From Nitrospira sp. (GTDB lineage Bacteria; Nitrospirota; Nitrospiria; Nitrospirales; Nitrospiraceae): a stretch of 64,000 nucleotides of DNA. How positions within the stretch are numbered: position 1 is the first letter of the stretch; each line of letters begins with the position of its first letter. Shown here piece by piece: positions 1-8,297 of the stretch. A program made the translations under genes and the position numbers. The stretch is taken from positions 566,707 through 630,706 of the forward strand of contig CP092081.1 in assembly GCA_022226935.1 (NCBI GenBank), read 5' to 3'. The notes below the pieces were generated by a model, which worked only from the letters and a program-made list of their open reading frames with translations, did no database searches and was not told the DNA's origin.

Positions 1-518
1 AACTGAGGCTGCCGACAATGGGGCGTGAAGTGACCGGTCGATCTTCTGAAGCCGATCAGCTGGGGCAGCTCACCCGTCCATTTCAGTTGAGTGTCTGGGC
101 CATGAGCGGCGTGACGGGAACGCAGGCTGTCGGGTCACAGGAACAGGTTCGATTGTCGGAGGATGGCGCTCGGTACCGGTTGGATGTGCTGACGGCGCCA
201 GGGCCATCCGGCGCGGCTCCGTACGTGAGCCGGCGGATCTGGTTTGACCGCCGGAATTTGCTGGTGGTGCAGGAAGAACGGCTGACACCCGCCGGCGAAA
301 TTGAAGCGACGATGCAGTTCGACGATTATCGGGCGGTCGGTCCGTTACCGCCGGCGACTCTGGCTTCTAATGGACAGTCGCCTGAGCCCGCCACCCGCAT
401 CATGCGTCCTTTTACCATTCGCATGACCGATGGGCAGGGATCCGGAAGCCTGCAGGTGACGTTTCATGAATTGGTTCCGAATGAGCCGATCAAGCCGGGT
501 GAACTGGGGCGTGTATGA
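1..518 (+). CDS. C-terminal part of a lipoprotein-like exported protein
   Basis: The frame is open from the first bases of the window, so the gene starts upstream and only about 170 residues are seen. The first in-frame ATG, at 18, has no convincing ribosome site. The visible part is rich in beta-strand-like segments (YRLDVL, RRIWFDRRNLLVV, MQFDDYRAV), a pattern reminiscent of LolA/LolB or DUF4292 lipoproteins whose half-barrel carries lipid. That resemblance is by eye only. It overlaps tsaB by four bases (ATGA), so the two are probably translated from one message. The protein might equally be another outer-membrane-associated beta protein; the missing N-terminus, where a lipobox would lie, would settle it. 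Confidence 0.55.
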   Translation, partial: LRLPTMGREVTGRSSEADQLGQLTRPFQLSVWAMSGVTGTQAVGSQEQVRLSEDGARYRLDVLTAPGPSGAAPYVSRRIWFDRRNLLVVQEERLTPAGEIEATMQFDDYRAVGPLPPATLASNGQSPEPATRIMRPFTIRMTDGQGSGSLQVTFHELVPNEPIKPGELGRV

Positions 519-1339
519 AGACGCCGTCGGATCGAAACCTCCTGGCAATCGACACCGCGACGGCCTGGCAGAGCGTGGCCTTGCTGCGAGGCGAGAAGGT
601 GCTGGCTCTGGTCGAGCAGGATGCCGAGGGCTCGCACGCGCGTTCGTTACTGGGCGCCATTGATCGTGTGTTGCGCGAGGGGAACATCACGCTGAAGGAA
701 CTTCAGGGCTTGGCGGTGTCGATCGGACCCGGTTCTTTTACCGGTCTCCGGGTCGGGCTCGCGACCATGTTGGGGTTCCGCGCAGTGCTGGGGCTTCCGA
801 TTGCACCGGTCCCCACGTTGGAAGCCATGGCCTGGAACCTGCGTGACGCGAACGGGCTTTTGGTGCCCGTCCTGAAAAGCCGGCACAACGAAGTGTATTG
901 GGCTGCCTATGAGTGGCTGCCGGAATCGGCCTTACGCACCCTCATCGCGGAGCAGGTTGGACCGCCGAGTTCGGTGGCTCGAGTCTCACAACTGGCCAAA
1001 GCCTGCACAGTGTTTGGTGATGGATGGCAGGCCTATGGGAATGATATCAGGGACGCCATCGAGGCCGTCGGCGGGCACGTACGGGAAGCCAACCAGGAGG
1101 CGCATCGTCCTTCGGCAGTCAGTGTGGGACTGACCGGCCGACAGCGTCTGGACGGAGGACAAATTGCGGAACAGGAATTGGTTCCTCGCTATGTTCAACG
1201 TACGGAAGCGGAAGTAAAATTCGATGACCAACAAGGTCTCTCAGCGCTTGAGCGACGGCGCCAGCGAGTGGCCACGAAGCTGACGCAGCGTCGAGGGCGA
1301 GCGATTCCTAAAGGCAGCGATATTCGACGCAGGACGTAG
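515..1339 (+). CDS. tsaB: tRNA threonylcarbamoyladenosine biosynthesis protein TsaB
   Basis: TsaB is the non-catalytic partner of TsaD and TsaE in forming the t6A modification at position 37 of ANN-decoding tRNAs. The N-terminal ASKHA-fold signature is clear: LAIDTAT near residue 10, then SIGPGSFTGLRVGLA around residues 70-84, and the PVPTLEAMAW segment that follows in this family. At 274 residues it is slightly longer than the usual 220-240; the extra length is a basic C-terminal tail rich in Arg and Gln that looks unstructured. The start overlaps the upstream stop. rimI follows after 14 bases, a tsaB-rimI order common in bacteria, which supports both calls. Confidence 0.93.
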   Translation: MKTPSDRNLLAIDTATAWQSVALLRGEKVLALVEQDAEGSHARSLLGAIDRVLREGNITLKELQGLAVSIGPGSFTGLRVGLATMLGFRAVLGLPIAPVPTLEAMAWNLRDANGLLVPVLKSRHNEVYWAAYEWLPESALRTLIAEQVGPPSSVARVSQLAKACTVFGDGWQAYGNDIRDAIEAVGGHVREANQEAHRPSAVSVGLTGRQRLDGGQIAEQELVPRYVQRTEAEVKFDDQQGLSALERRRQRVATKLTQRRGRAIPKGSDIRRRT

Positions 1340-1353
1340 TAAGCAGCAGGAGC

Positions 1354-1872
1354 GTGTTCTCTGAGATGACATCCACTTCCGTCGTGGTTGAACCCGCGAC
1401 ACCAGCCGTTCTTGATGAGGTGCTTGCCATTGAACAGGCTTGCTTCTCAGCCCCCTGGACGCGCAAAATGTTGGCAGCCGAACTCTCCGGCAACCAGTTT
1501 GCGAACTTTTTGATCGCAAAGTGTCCTGACCCCCTGTCTGGATCCTTTGCGGTGGTTGGGTATTTTTGTTTTTGGGTCGTGTTTGAGGAAGTCCGGTTGA
1601 TGAACCTGGCGGTGTTGGGACCGTTTCGGCGGCAAGGCGTGGCGACGAAGTTGGTGTGCACGGCCCTGCAAACGGGCCTGGAACGTGGTGCATCCAGGGC
1701 CATGCTGGAAGTGCGGGAATCGAATCTCGAGGCCCAGACGCTCTATCGCCGGCTCGGCTTTCGTCAAACCGCCAAACGATCACGGTATTATAATCATCCC
1801 GAGGAAGATGCGGTGCTGATGGAAATGGCGCCGCTGCAGGTGAGTGAGTTGGGTAGGCAGCCTGGAGCGTGA
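1354..1872 (+). CDS. rimI: Ribosomal-protein-alanine N-acetyltransferase RimI (GNAT)
   Basis: A GNAT acetyltransferase; RimI acetylates the N-terminal alanine of ribosomal protein S18 using acetyl-CoA. Visible family features are the N-terminal EVLAIEQACFSAPWT segment, the acetyl-CoA pyrophosphate loop RRQGVATKLV (family pattern R/Q-x-x-G-x-G/A) and the downstream LEVRESNLEAQTLYRRLGF motif that is highly typical of RimI. The listed start is a GTG at 1354; an in-frame ATG at 1366 is equally possible because the AGGAG at 1348-1352 is too close to the GTG and somewhat far from the ATG. It follows tsaB directly and probably shares its message. Confidence 0.9.
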   Translation: MFSEMTSTSVVVEPATPAVLDEVLAIEQACFSAPWTRKMLAAELSGNQFANFLIAKCPDPLSGSFAVVGYFCFWVVFEEVRLMNLAVLGPFRRQGVATKLVCTALQTGLERGASRAMLEVRESNLEAQTLYRRLGFRQTAKRSRYYNHPEEDAVLMEMAPLQVSELGRQPGA

Positions 1873-1936
1873 GCTCGGGGAGCCGGGTAACGCGATAGTC
1901 ATCCACGAACGTGTGTAGTCAACCAGGAGGTGCGAC

Positions 1937-2152
1937 ATGCAGACGGAGACGGCGATCACTGAGCGGTTACGGCAATCCAACACAGAATTCCGCGCGCTGG
2001 AAGAATCTCACCATCGCCTCGACGAGAAGCTGGCCGATTTACAACGACGGCATGTGCTGACGCCGGCGGAAGAAGTGCTGAAGAAACAGCTGCAGAAAGA
2101 AAAACTGGCCACAAAGGATAAGATTGCCGAACTCATTCGATCCTCGCGGTAA
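1937..2152 (+). CDS. YdcH-like DUF465 small coiled-coil protein
   Basis: A 71-residue, highly charged, fully helical protein. The order FRALEESHHRLDEKLADLQ followed by a Thr-Pro break and a second helix beginning EEVLKKQLQKEKLATKDKI is the helical hairpin of the YdcH/DUF465 family, whose function is not established. The size matches the family. A strong ribosome site (AGGAGG) lies six bases before the ATG. It sits between rimI and tatC with spacings of 64 and 90 bases, so it may have its own expression; nothing in the context ties it to either neighbour. Confidence 0.85.
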   Translation: MQTETAITERLRQSNTEFRALEESHHRLDEKLADLQRRHVLTPAEEVLKKQLQKEKLATKDKIAELIRSSR

Positions 2153-2242
2153 CGAGGGTCGGTAGGGGGTTCCGCGCCGGTCTCTTCTCGCGGACGGATA
2201 GGAGCGGGGAGACGGAGCGCCAGGCATCGGTTCGGACCGGAC

Positions 2243-3013
2243 ATGCTCGCACCACTGGCCGCCCACATACAGTCGCTCAAAAAGCGGCTGCTGATCATCG
2301 CGGTCACCTTGGGGGTCGCGTTCGCGTCGGCGTTTGCCTATTCGACGGAGATGGTCGCCTGGCTCAATCGTCCATTCCCCAATCAGCTGGTGTTTTACGG
2401 ACCGACCGAAGCCCTGTTCGCCTCTATCAAGGTGTCGTTTCTGGCGGGCATCATTCTCAGCCTGCCGATCGTGTTTTACCAATTCTGGAAGTTCATCGAA
2501 CCAGCGCTGCTCCCGAAGGAGCAGCGCTGGGCGATTCCGATTTTCCTGCTGGCCGCGCTCCTGTTCGCGCTCGGCCTGGTCTTTTGCAATCTTGTCATCC
2601 TGCCGCTGGTCATCGACTTTTTCGTCAGCTTCGGGATGGACCGCGACATTACGCCCGCGCTCGGCGTCGGCACATATATCGATTTCAACGTCAAATTCCT
2701 GCTGATCTTCGGATGTGCGTTTGAACTGCCCCTGGTGCTGACCATGTTGTCCCGCGTGGGCGTGGTCTCGGCAGCGGTGTTGGCCCACTATCGCAAACAT
2801 GCGATCATGGCGGCCTTGATCATTTCAGCTATCGTCACGCCGGATGCCACGTTGTTCACCATGTTGCTGATGGCGGTCCCCCTCATGGTACTCTATGAGA
2901 TCGGGATCATCGGCGCGAAGATCTTCGGGCGGTCCTCGGGACCGGCGCCCGACATGAATTTGCCCCTCGACCCTGATATACCCATCGGTACCGCCGGTCA
3001 TCGCGTTCGATGA
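2243..3013 (+). CDS. tatC: Sec-independent protein translocase TatC
   Basis: TatC is the receptor of the twin-arginine translocase; it binds RR signal peptides of folded, often cofactor-bearing proteins. The 256-residue protein has the family start (ML-PLAAHIQSLKKRLL), six predicted membrane helices, the periplasmic PTEALFASIKVSF segment and the cytoplasmic EPALLPKEQRW loop characteristic of TatC, and ends with a short Pro-rich soluble tail. No tatA or tatB gene is adjacent, so those must lie elsewhere. No clear Shine-Dalgarno precedes the ATG at 2243, but the position agrees with the conserved N-terminus. The following exported Asp-box protein lacks an obvious RR motif, so it is probably not a Tat substrate. 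Confidence 0.95.
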   Translation: MLAPLAAHIQSLKKRLLIIAVTLGVAFASAFAYSTEMVAWLNRPFPNQLVFYGPTEALFASIKVSFLAGIILSLPIVFYQFWKFIEPALLPKEQRWAIPIFLLAALLFALGLVFCNLVILPLVIDFFVSFGMDRDITPALGVGTYIDFNVKFLLIFGCAFELPLVLTMLSRVGVVSAAVLAHYRKHAIMAALIISAIVTPDATLFTMLLMAVPLMVLYEIGIIGAKIFGRSSGPAPDMNLPLDPDIPIGTAGHRVR

Positions 3014-3047
3014 CCCGGCGTTCACAATTTTGAAGGGTGATCATCGT

Positions 3048-4121
3048 ATGCTGCGTCACATGTTGGTGTTGACGGCGCTGACGGTCGGCAGTCTCCAGGG
3101 GATTGTGCATGCCGAAGCCGTGCCGGTCGCAAACGAGGGCGGGCCGCTGAAACTGGAGCAAAGCCATCCCGGACAGGATCCTTCGGCGGCTGCCGATATC
3201 GGCAACACGAGTATTCAGGCGTTGGCATCAGGGGCCGGCGGTGTGATCTATGCCGGATCATTCGGCATGGGTATTTTTCGAAGCAGCGACCGGGGCGGCA
3301 CCTGGATGTCGGCCAACGAGGGACTCACCGATCCTTTCGTGCTCTGTCTCACCACCGGCAAAGATGGCGCCATCTATGCCGGCACATTTCGCGGCGGGGT
3401 GTTTCGCTCCCGCGATGCCGGCAAAACCTGGCAGCCGATCAACAAGGGACTGAAACGTCTGGAAATCAAAGCCCTGATGATGGATGCCAAGGGACTGTAT
3501 GCAGGGACCGGCGACGGCGTATATGTGTTACCGGCGGCGCAGGATCAATGGAAAGTCGTGACCACCGGCCTGGATGAAATTCTCGTCCACGCGCTGGCCA
3601 GGACGGATGACGGCACGCTGTACGCCGGCACCTCCGGCAAGGGCGTGCATAGTTATAAAGAACGCACGCCCGGATGGACGCGCCTGCGACAGGGCCTCAA
3701 AGATCATGAGGGCTTGGTGGAGAATTTTATCCGCGTGCTGGCGGTCGATAAGGAGCAAGGCGTATATGCAGGCACGTTCGACGGCGGGGTCTTCCGCAGC
3801 GGCGACGGGGGCAAAACGTGGTTGCCGATCAGCCGCGCCTTACCGAACGACTCCATCCGCGGTTTGATCAGCAATGAGCGCGGCGTGTATGTTGCGACGG
3901 GACGGGGGATTTTCAAGACCATCGATAAGGGACGGCAATGGATGCCGTTGAACAAAGGCCTGAGCAATCTATCGGTACAAGTGTTGATCGAGGGTGAGAA
4001 GGGCGGGTTCTATGCCGGAACCAGTTCCGGGGTGTTTCGCAGCGACGACGACGGCCTGACCTGGACAGCAGTCAGCCAGGGATTGGAAGGGGAGAGCGTC
4101 GCGCCCTTCAAGTTTAACTGA
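3048..4121 (+). CDS. Exported beta-propeller protein with Asp-box (YCF48/BNR-like) repeats
   Basis: The start chosen is the ATG at 3048, which has AAGGGTGA eight bases upstream; a TTG at 3030 would also be in frame but lacks a ribosome site. The N-terminus is a signal peptide (hydrophobic segment LVLTALTVGSLQGI, cut near VHA-EA). The rest is about seven repeats of 40-46 residues with the pattern YAGT-x-G-GVFRS-x-D-x-G-x-TW and ending N-K/E-GL, the Asp-box hairpins seen in sialidase, sortilin and YCF48 propellers. Examples are SSDRGGTW, SRDAGKTW, SGDGGKTW, SDDDGLTW. Some members of the fold help assemble membrane complexes, others bind sugars; no catalytic site is evident here. It lies between tatC and a cyclophilin, a context that could suggest folding or assembly of exported proteins. 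Confidence 0.8.
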   Translation: MLRHMLVLTALTVGSLQGIVHAEAVPVANEGGPLKLEQSHPGQDPSAAADIGNTSIQALASGAGGVIYAGSFGMGIFRSSDRGGTWMSANEGLTDPFVLCLTTGKDGAIYAGTFRGGVFRSRDAGKTWQPINKGLKRLEIKALMMDAKGLYAGTGDGVYVLPAAQDQWKVVTTGLDEILVHALARTDDGTLYAGTSGKGVHSYKERTPGWTRLRQGLKDHEGLVENFIRVLAVDKEQGVYAGTFDGGVFRSGDGGKTWLPISRALPNDSIRGLISNERGVYVATGRGIFKTIDKGRQWMPLNKGLSNLSVQVLIEGEKGGFYAGTSSGVFRSDDDGLTWTAVSQGLEGESVAPFKFN

Positions 4122-4138
4122 GTAGGAAAGGATACGAG

Positions 4139-4636
4139 ATGACCGCACAAACCGCGACGATTACTGTGACATCCAAGAACGAGCCTTGGGGCGAGATCGT
4201 GCTGCGTTTTTTCCCCGATGTGGCGCCGAATCATGTGAAGAATTTCACGGACCTGGCGAAGAAAGGGTTTTACAACGGCACCACCTTTCATCGGGTGATT
4301 CCCGGGTTCATGATTCAGGGCGGCGATCCCAACAGCAAGAACCCGGATCGTGCGTCGCATGGGATGGGTGGACCCGGCCACAACGTGAAGGCGGAGTTCA
4401 ACAGCAAGCCGCATAAGCGGGGGACTTTGTCCATGGCGCGCGCCAATGATCCGGACAGCGCCGGTTCGCAATTCTTCATCTGCGTGAACGACGCCAATTT
4501 CCTGGATTGGCAATATACGGTATTCGGGGAAGTGCAAAGTGGGCTCGACGTGGTCGACAAAGTGGTCGGGGCTAAGCGCGACGGACGGGATAACCCGCTG
4601 GAGCGTGTGGAAATGACCGTGACGATCACGGAGTGA
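4139..4636 (+). CDS. Cyclophilin-type peptidyl-prolyl cis-trans isomerase
   Basis: Catalyses cis-trans isomerisation of Xaa-Pro bonds during folding. The complete 165-residue single-domain cyclophilin shows FYNGTTFHRVIPGFMIQGGD (active-site Arg and Phe in FHRV and GFMIQGGD), then GTLSMARANDPDSAGSQFFI and the WQYTVFGEV segment. There is no signal peptide, so a cytoplasmic location is expected (the PpiB side of the family). An AGGAAAGG ribosome site precedes the ATG. It starts 17 bases after the upstream propeller gene and probably shares its transcript; downstream lies an inverted repeat at 4648-4761. Confidence 0.93.
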   Translation: MTAQTATITVTSKNEPWGEIVLRFFPDVAPNHVKNFTDLAKKGFYNGTTFHRVIPGFMIQGGDPNSKNPDRASHGMGGPGHNVKAEFNSKPHKRGTLSMARANDPDSAGSQFFICVNDANFLDWQYTVFGEVQSGLDVVDKVVGAKRDGRDNPLERVEMTVTITE

Positions 4637-4647
4637 GGGGTGGAAGG

Positions 4648-4761
4648 CGTGAAACGTAAGACGTGAGACAAAAACGTCAAACGCAAGACATTCAAGGTGA
4701 AGAGGGAACATCTAAAAAGAAAAGGGCGGTTCAGCCGACGTTTCGCGTCTCACGTTTCACG
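4648..4761. repeat. Imperfect inverted repeat pair (REP-like) flanking a lipoprotein start
   Basis: The left arm at 4648-4669 (CGTGAAACGTAAGACGTGAG then AC) and the right arm at 4739-4761, read on the opposite strand, match at most of about 22 positions. Between them, at 4675-4689, is a related direct copy (CGTCAAACGCAAGAC). The GTGAAACGT/GAGAC vocabulary is palindromic in style, like interspersed REP elements. The right arm falls within the predicted N-terminal codons of the downstream lipoprotein. Function is unknown; mRNA hairpin or residue of a mobile repeat are the obvious options. Confidence 0.6.
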
Positions 4762-5419
4762 GATCATGGCGCTTGCCGCAGCGGTGTTCGCCGCTGCTGG
4801 CTGCGCCATTCCCCAGGTCCCGTCGCGGACCGTCTACGAAGATCCCGTCAATTTCGTCCGGTTGGAGTTGGATGCCAATGTGTTGCCGGAGTGGCCGCCG
4901 GGGCATTTCACGCATCCGGCCCGGTTTTCTCAGGAGCAGGTCAGGCGGGTGTTGATGGGGCTCACGGTTCAAGAGCACCGGACGATGGTCCAGCGCTGGA
5001 TCGGTGATGACTCTCGACGGTTGCCCATGTTCCGCGATGCGGAGATCATGATCCTCGTGCCCCAGCTCGTCGAGGCATTGCGGTTGGCGCGGGAAAATGA
5101 ACGGGTGACCTACTACCTCAGCCAACCGCAGACGTCGGTGAAGCGGACGATTACGTCGGGAGGCCTGTATATCCGGGGCACCGAACTGCATTTCATTTTG
5201 GGGAATTGGCAGACGCTGTACGGCATTCCGGCCTACGGAATGATTTACGATCGACGGTACCCGATGAACCCCATTATCTCCAAAGGGTTCGATCTCTTCT
5301 TCGACCTTGACCAGGCCCTGGTGCATCAAACGACGAGCATCTGGGACGGGCTGCTCGCCAATACCAAAGACGAATTGGTCATCGATCTCGCGATTGTTTT
5401 TCCCGGCCAGAGCATCTGA
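4697..5419 (+). CDS. Predicted lipoprotein of unknown function
   Basis: A 240-residue protein with an N-terminal basic stretch, a short hydrophobic segment and a lipobox-like AAAGC, so it is probably a lipid-anchored envelope protein. The mature part has no motif I recognise; it contains RRVLMGLTVQEHRTM, a TSGGLYIRGTELHFILGN stretch and a C-terminal DELVIDLAIVFPG. The start is uncertain. Only a GTG at 4697 (no clear ribosome site) and an ATG at 4766 are in frame; the ATG would leave just 12 residues before the cysteine. With the GTG start, the residues RRFASHVSR are encoded by the right arm of the inverted repeat at 4648-4761, which would be an unusual recruitment of repeat sequence into a signal peptide. 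Confidence 0.65.
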   Translation: MKREHLKRKGRFSRRFASHVSRIMALAAAVFAAAGCAIPQVPSRTVYEDPVNFVRLELDANVLPEWPPGHFTHPARFSQEQVRRVLMGLTVQEHRTMVQRWIGDDSRRLPMFRDAEIMILVPQLVEALRLARENERVTYYLSQPQTSVKRTITSGGLYIRGTELHFILGNWQTLYGIPAYGMIYDRRYPMNPIISKGFDLFFDLDQALVHQTTSIWDGLLANTKDELVIDLAIVFPGQSI

Positions 5420-5447
5420 TCGTTCCGTCGTTCATGACAAAGTGTCT

Positions 5448-5485
5448 CGCGAATCTAGGGAATCACGGTGCCGTGACTCCTCGCG
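5448..5485. terminator. Hairpin between convergent genes
   Basis: A perfect 14-base palindrome TCACGGTGCCGTGA at 5463-5476 is flanked by a further complementary pair, CGCGA at 5448-5452 and TCGCG at 5481-5485. It lies between the lipoprotein gene (+) and the TolC-type gene (-), where a bidirectional terminator is expected. There is no T-run, so intrinsic termination is only a possibility. Confidence 0.3.
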
Positions 5486-5556
5486 CTTATCCAGCAGGAC
5501 TTGCGCTTCTGCGAATGCGATGCATCATGCGGCGTGCGTCCACGCTCCACGGGTCT

Positions 5557-6996
5557 TTAGTACGCCGCTGCGGGCGGTCCTTCCACCTGGTTCGTGGCCT
5601 CAGGCGGGCGGGAAGACGTCGAGGCGCGGCTCATCAGAAGGATGCGGCCTGTGTCGTCGCCTTGCGAGGTATAGGCCAGCGTGACTTCTGCGATCTTATA
5701 GTCATATTGTGTATCTGCCAATCGCGTTTGGGCCGCTGTGAGCGCCACCTCCGATTGTGTCACTTCTACGACCGTGCCCAACCCGAGCTTGTAGCGCTGT
5801 TTTGAGAGCTGTAAGGCTTCCTGCGCGGTCTTCACCTGTTCTTCCGCCAGGGTGATCTGTTGCGCGAAGGTGAGGGTGTCGAGGTAGGCATTGGTCACCT
5901 GCTGCGTCAACGCCTGCTCGATATTGCTGGTTGCAGCGGAGGCGGCCTGTCGATTGGCATTCGCTTCCACCACCTGGTTCTCGATCAGGAAGCCGGTGAA
6001 CAGCGGCATGGAGACCATGGCGCCGGCCATCCACCATCCCCCGGTCTGCTGGTTCTGCCGTGGATCAAACGGATCGAACGTGCCGCCGCTGGCGATCGCC
6101 GACACCGTCGGCAGATATTGGCGTTTGGTTGCCGTGAGTCGCGCATCGGCGGAGGCCGTCTGCTCCTTCGCCCGTTTCACTTCCGGATGCGAGAGGCTTT
6201 CGGTGATCAGGGTCTCCAGCGTTTTCTGCGGACGAACGGCGACGGAGATGTCTTCGAGGACATAGTCGTCCGCTCCGGCGATGCCCATGGTGCGGTTCAA
6301 GTCGGCAAAACTGGCCTTGAGATCGTTGCGGCTCCGCACCAGCAGGGATTGGGCATTGACCAACTCGACGCGGGCAAGGTCAAAGTCGAGCTTGGATTTG
6401 AGTTGCTGGCGATAGAGCGTTTCAATCTGGCCGGCGATGATTCCCCGCTCGCGAACCGTCTCTTCGGCAATCTGCACCAGCCGATTCCGCTTCAAACTAT
6501 TCAAATATGCGCGCTGGACATACAGCAGCACCAGGGCGCGTCTCGCGTTCACATCCTGTCCTTGAGCGCGTTCGGCAAGCTTATTCGACTCGACCAGATT
6601 GCTGGTATAGCCGAAATCGTAGAGACGTTGGTTGGCGATCACACCGCCCGTAAAGGTCGTTTGATTTTCGCGCAGCAATCCGCCGCCGATCAGGAAACGC
6701 GGATTACTGATGCCGGCGCCGGCCACGGTGTTGGCGTTCGCATAGACCTGGGGGTAGTACAGGGAGCGTGCCTGTTCCGTGCGGGCTTCCGAGGCCTTCA
6801 AATTTGCCTGGCCTTCGATCAGCATCGGATGGTTCTTCACGGCAATGTCCACGGCTTGCTGCACGCCGAGAAAACTGCCGCGGGACAACGCCACCGGTTG
6901 GTCCGCATCGGCAGCATGGGTGGCGGGGGCTGCCGCGGCCGCTAGCGCCAGGGCGGCCAGCATGAGGGATGTCCTGCGTGGCATTAGATGTGTCAT
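5557..6996 (-). CDS. TolC-family outer membrane efflux channel
   Basis: The outer-membrane exit duct of a tripartite RND pump. It has a signal peptide (LMLAALALAAAAAPATHAAD) and two homologous halves rich in long helices, with the family's KNHPMLIEGQANLKASEARTEQA at the start of the first and a second-half counterpart around SHPEVKRAKEQTASADARL. The helix LSKQRYKLGLGTVVEVTQSE near residue 400 is the classic OEP signature. Length of 479 residues is normal. It is the last gene of the operon; its start overlaps the stop of the membrane-fusion gene by four bases. No amphipathic lipobox is seen, so it is not an OprM-type lipoprotein. Confidence 0.92.
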   Translation of the reverse strand: MTHLMPRRTSLMLAALALAAAAAPATHAADADQPVALSRGSFLGVQQAVDIAVKNHPMLIEGQANLKASEARTEQARSLYYPQVYANANTVAGAGISNPRFLIGGGLLRENQTTFTGGVIANQRLYDFGYTSNLVESNKLAERAQGQDVNARRALVLLYVQRAYLNSLKRNRLVQIAEETVRERGIIAGQIETLYRQQLKSKLDFDLARVELVNAQSLLVRSRNDLKASFADLNRTMGIAGADDYVLEDISVAVRPQKTLETLITESLSHPEVKRAKEQTASADARLTATKRQYLPTVSAIASGGTFDPFDPRQNQQTGGWWMAGAMVSMPLFTGFLIENQVVEANANRQAASAATSNIEQALTQQVTNAYLDTLTFAQQITLAEEQVKTAQEALQLSKQRYKLGLGTVVEVTQSEVALTAAQTRLADTQYDYKIAEVTLAYTSQGDDTGRILLMSRASTSSRPPEATNQVEGPPAAAY

Positions 6997-8297
6997 GGGC
7001 GATCTCCCTGCGCCTGTGCCGTTCCGTTCGGTTTGGGCGCGGCGGTCGGCGGCGGAGGAGTGCCGCCCGGCGCGCGCCGTTCAAATTTCTGTTGGGACAA
7101 TTTGGCGTCCGGCAGGTTGAAGGGGGAGACGGCGACCGGCATCCCTTCGAGCAGACGACGTTTGCCCACCGCCACCACTTCTTCGTCGCCTCGCAACCCG
7201 GAGGTGATCTCGATCCACCGGCCGTCGCTGATGCCGGTCTGTACCGCCACTGGTTTGGCCTTGCCGTCTTCGACGATGAAGAGAGATTTTCCCTTGGGCG
7301 TGCTGGTCACGGCCTGCGGAGGAACCACGAGGGCCTGCGGAATGTCACGCAAGCCGAGTGTGACCTCCGCGAAGGTGCCGGGACGGAGCGCATGGTCCTG
7401 ATTGGGTAAATCGATTTCGACCAGCAGACTGCGCGTGGCCGGATCGAGCGCCATGGTGGAGCGGGTCACGAAGCCGGTAAACGAGCGAGACGGCAGTTCG
7501 GTGACCTTGACGGTCGCCTGGGTCTTTCCCGGCACGATCCAGGGGCTGTCGTCTTGCGGCACGTTGGCATAGATGCGCACCGTGTTCAGATCCATGATCG
7601 TAAAGAGGGGAATCGCGCTGGTCGCTGAGGAGGTGGCGATTTGAATCAAGGCACCGGGGTCCGCGAATCGCGCGGTCACGATGCCATCATAGGGCGCGCG
7701 AACTTTGGTGTAATCGCGCATGACGACGCGTTGTTCCATCAGGTGCCTGGCTCCCTGATACGCGGCCTCCGCCACGTCTACGTCCTGTTTGGCGATGACG
7801 TCCGGCGATTCCTTCCATACTTTGGCCAGCCGCTCGTAGGTCAACTTTTTGATTTTGAAATCCGACACCGCTTGCTGGTACTGCTCTTCGACTTCCGGCG
7901 CATCGATGATCGCGACGATATCATTCCTCTTCACCGCATCGCCCTTGTCCGGTCCGATCCATTTGAGATAGCCGGACACTTTGGCATACAGCGTGGTCTG
8001 ATAGAGGGGAGACACATTCGCGGGCAGCTTGACCGTATACACCAGGTCGCGCCGACTTGGCGTCGTCACCTGCACATCCACCGGGGCACTGTCGGGCACC
8101 GCCACGGTTTCGTCGGGCGGCTGTGGCGGAGTGGGAGCTGCGGGGGAGGCAGGGGGAATCGGATGGCCGACGTCATGGATCTCTCGCCAATAGAGAAGTC
8201 CGCCGGTGACGAGCGTCAGCACGATGGCGATGGCGATCCAGCGGATGTTCCGGCGCGTGGCCCTGACGGGGCGAGGAGTCGTTGACGGTTCGTCCAT
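6993..8297 (-). CDS. RND efflux periplasmic adaptor (HlyD/MFP family)
   Basis: The adaptor links the inner-membrane pump to the outer-membrane channel. One N-terminal membrane segment (IRWIAIAIVLTLVTGGLLYW) anchors it. It is followed by a Pro-rich linker, a lipoyl half-motif (AKVSGYLKWIGPDKGDAVKR-type), a helical hairpin around residues 130-170, the second lipoyl half VRAPYDGIVTARFADPGALI, a beta-barrel with TVKVTELPSRSFTGFVTR, and a membrane-proximal domain with PPQAV and GDEEVVAVGKRRLLEGMPV. It shares one base with the stop of the RND gene (TAATG) and four with the TolC gene, showing a tightly coupled operon. The 434-residue length is a little long because of the Pro-rich segments at both ends. 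Confidence 0.93.
   Translation of the reverse strand: MDEPSTTPRPVRATRRNIRWIAIAIVLTLVTGGLLYWREIHDVGHPIPPASPAAPTPPQPPDETVAVPDSAPVDVQVTTPSRRDLVYTVKLPANVSPLYQTTLYAKVSGYLKWIGPDKGDAVKRNDIVAIIDAPEVEEQYQQAVSDFKIKKLTYERLAKVWKESPDVIAKQDVDVAEAAYQGARHLMEQRVVMRDYTKVRAPYDGIVTARFADPGALIQIATSSATSAIPLFTIMDLNTVRIYANVPQDDSPWIVPGKTQATVKVTELPSRSFTGFVTRSTMALDPATRSLLVEIDLPNQDHALRPGTFAEVTLGLRDIPQALVVPPQAVTSTPKGKSLFIVEDGKAKPVAVQTGISDGRWIEITSGLRGDEEVVAVGKRRLLEGMPVAVSPFNLPDAKLSQQKFERRAPGGTPPPPTAAPKPNGTAQAQGDRP

Noticed and set aside
5860..6945. A 361-codon + strand frame opposite the TolC-type gene
   Set aside because: The - strand product is a full OEP protein with signal peptide; the + frame is a shadow with His/Arg/Gly-rich composition.
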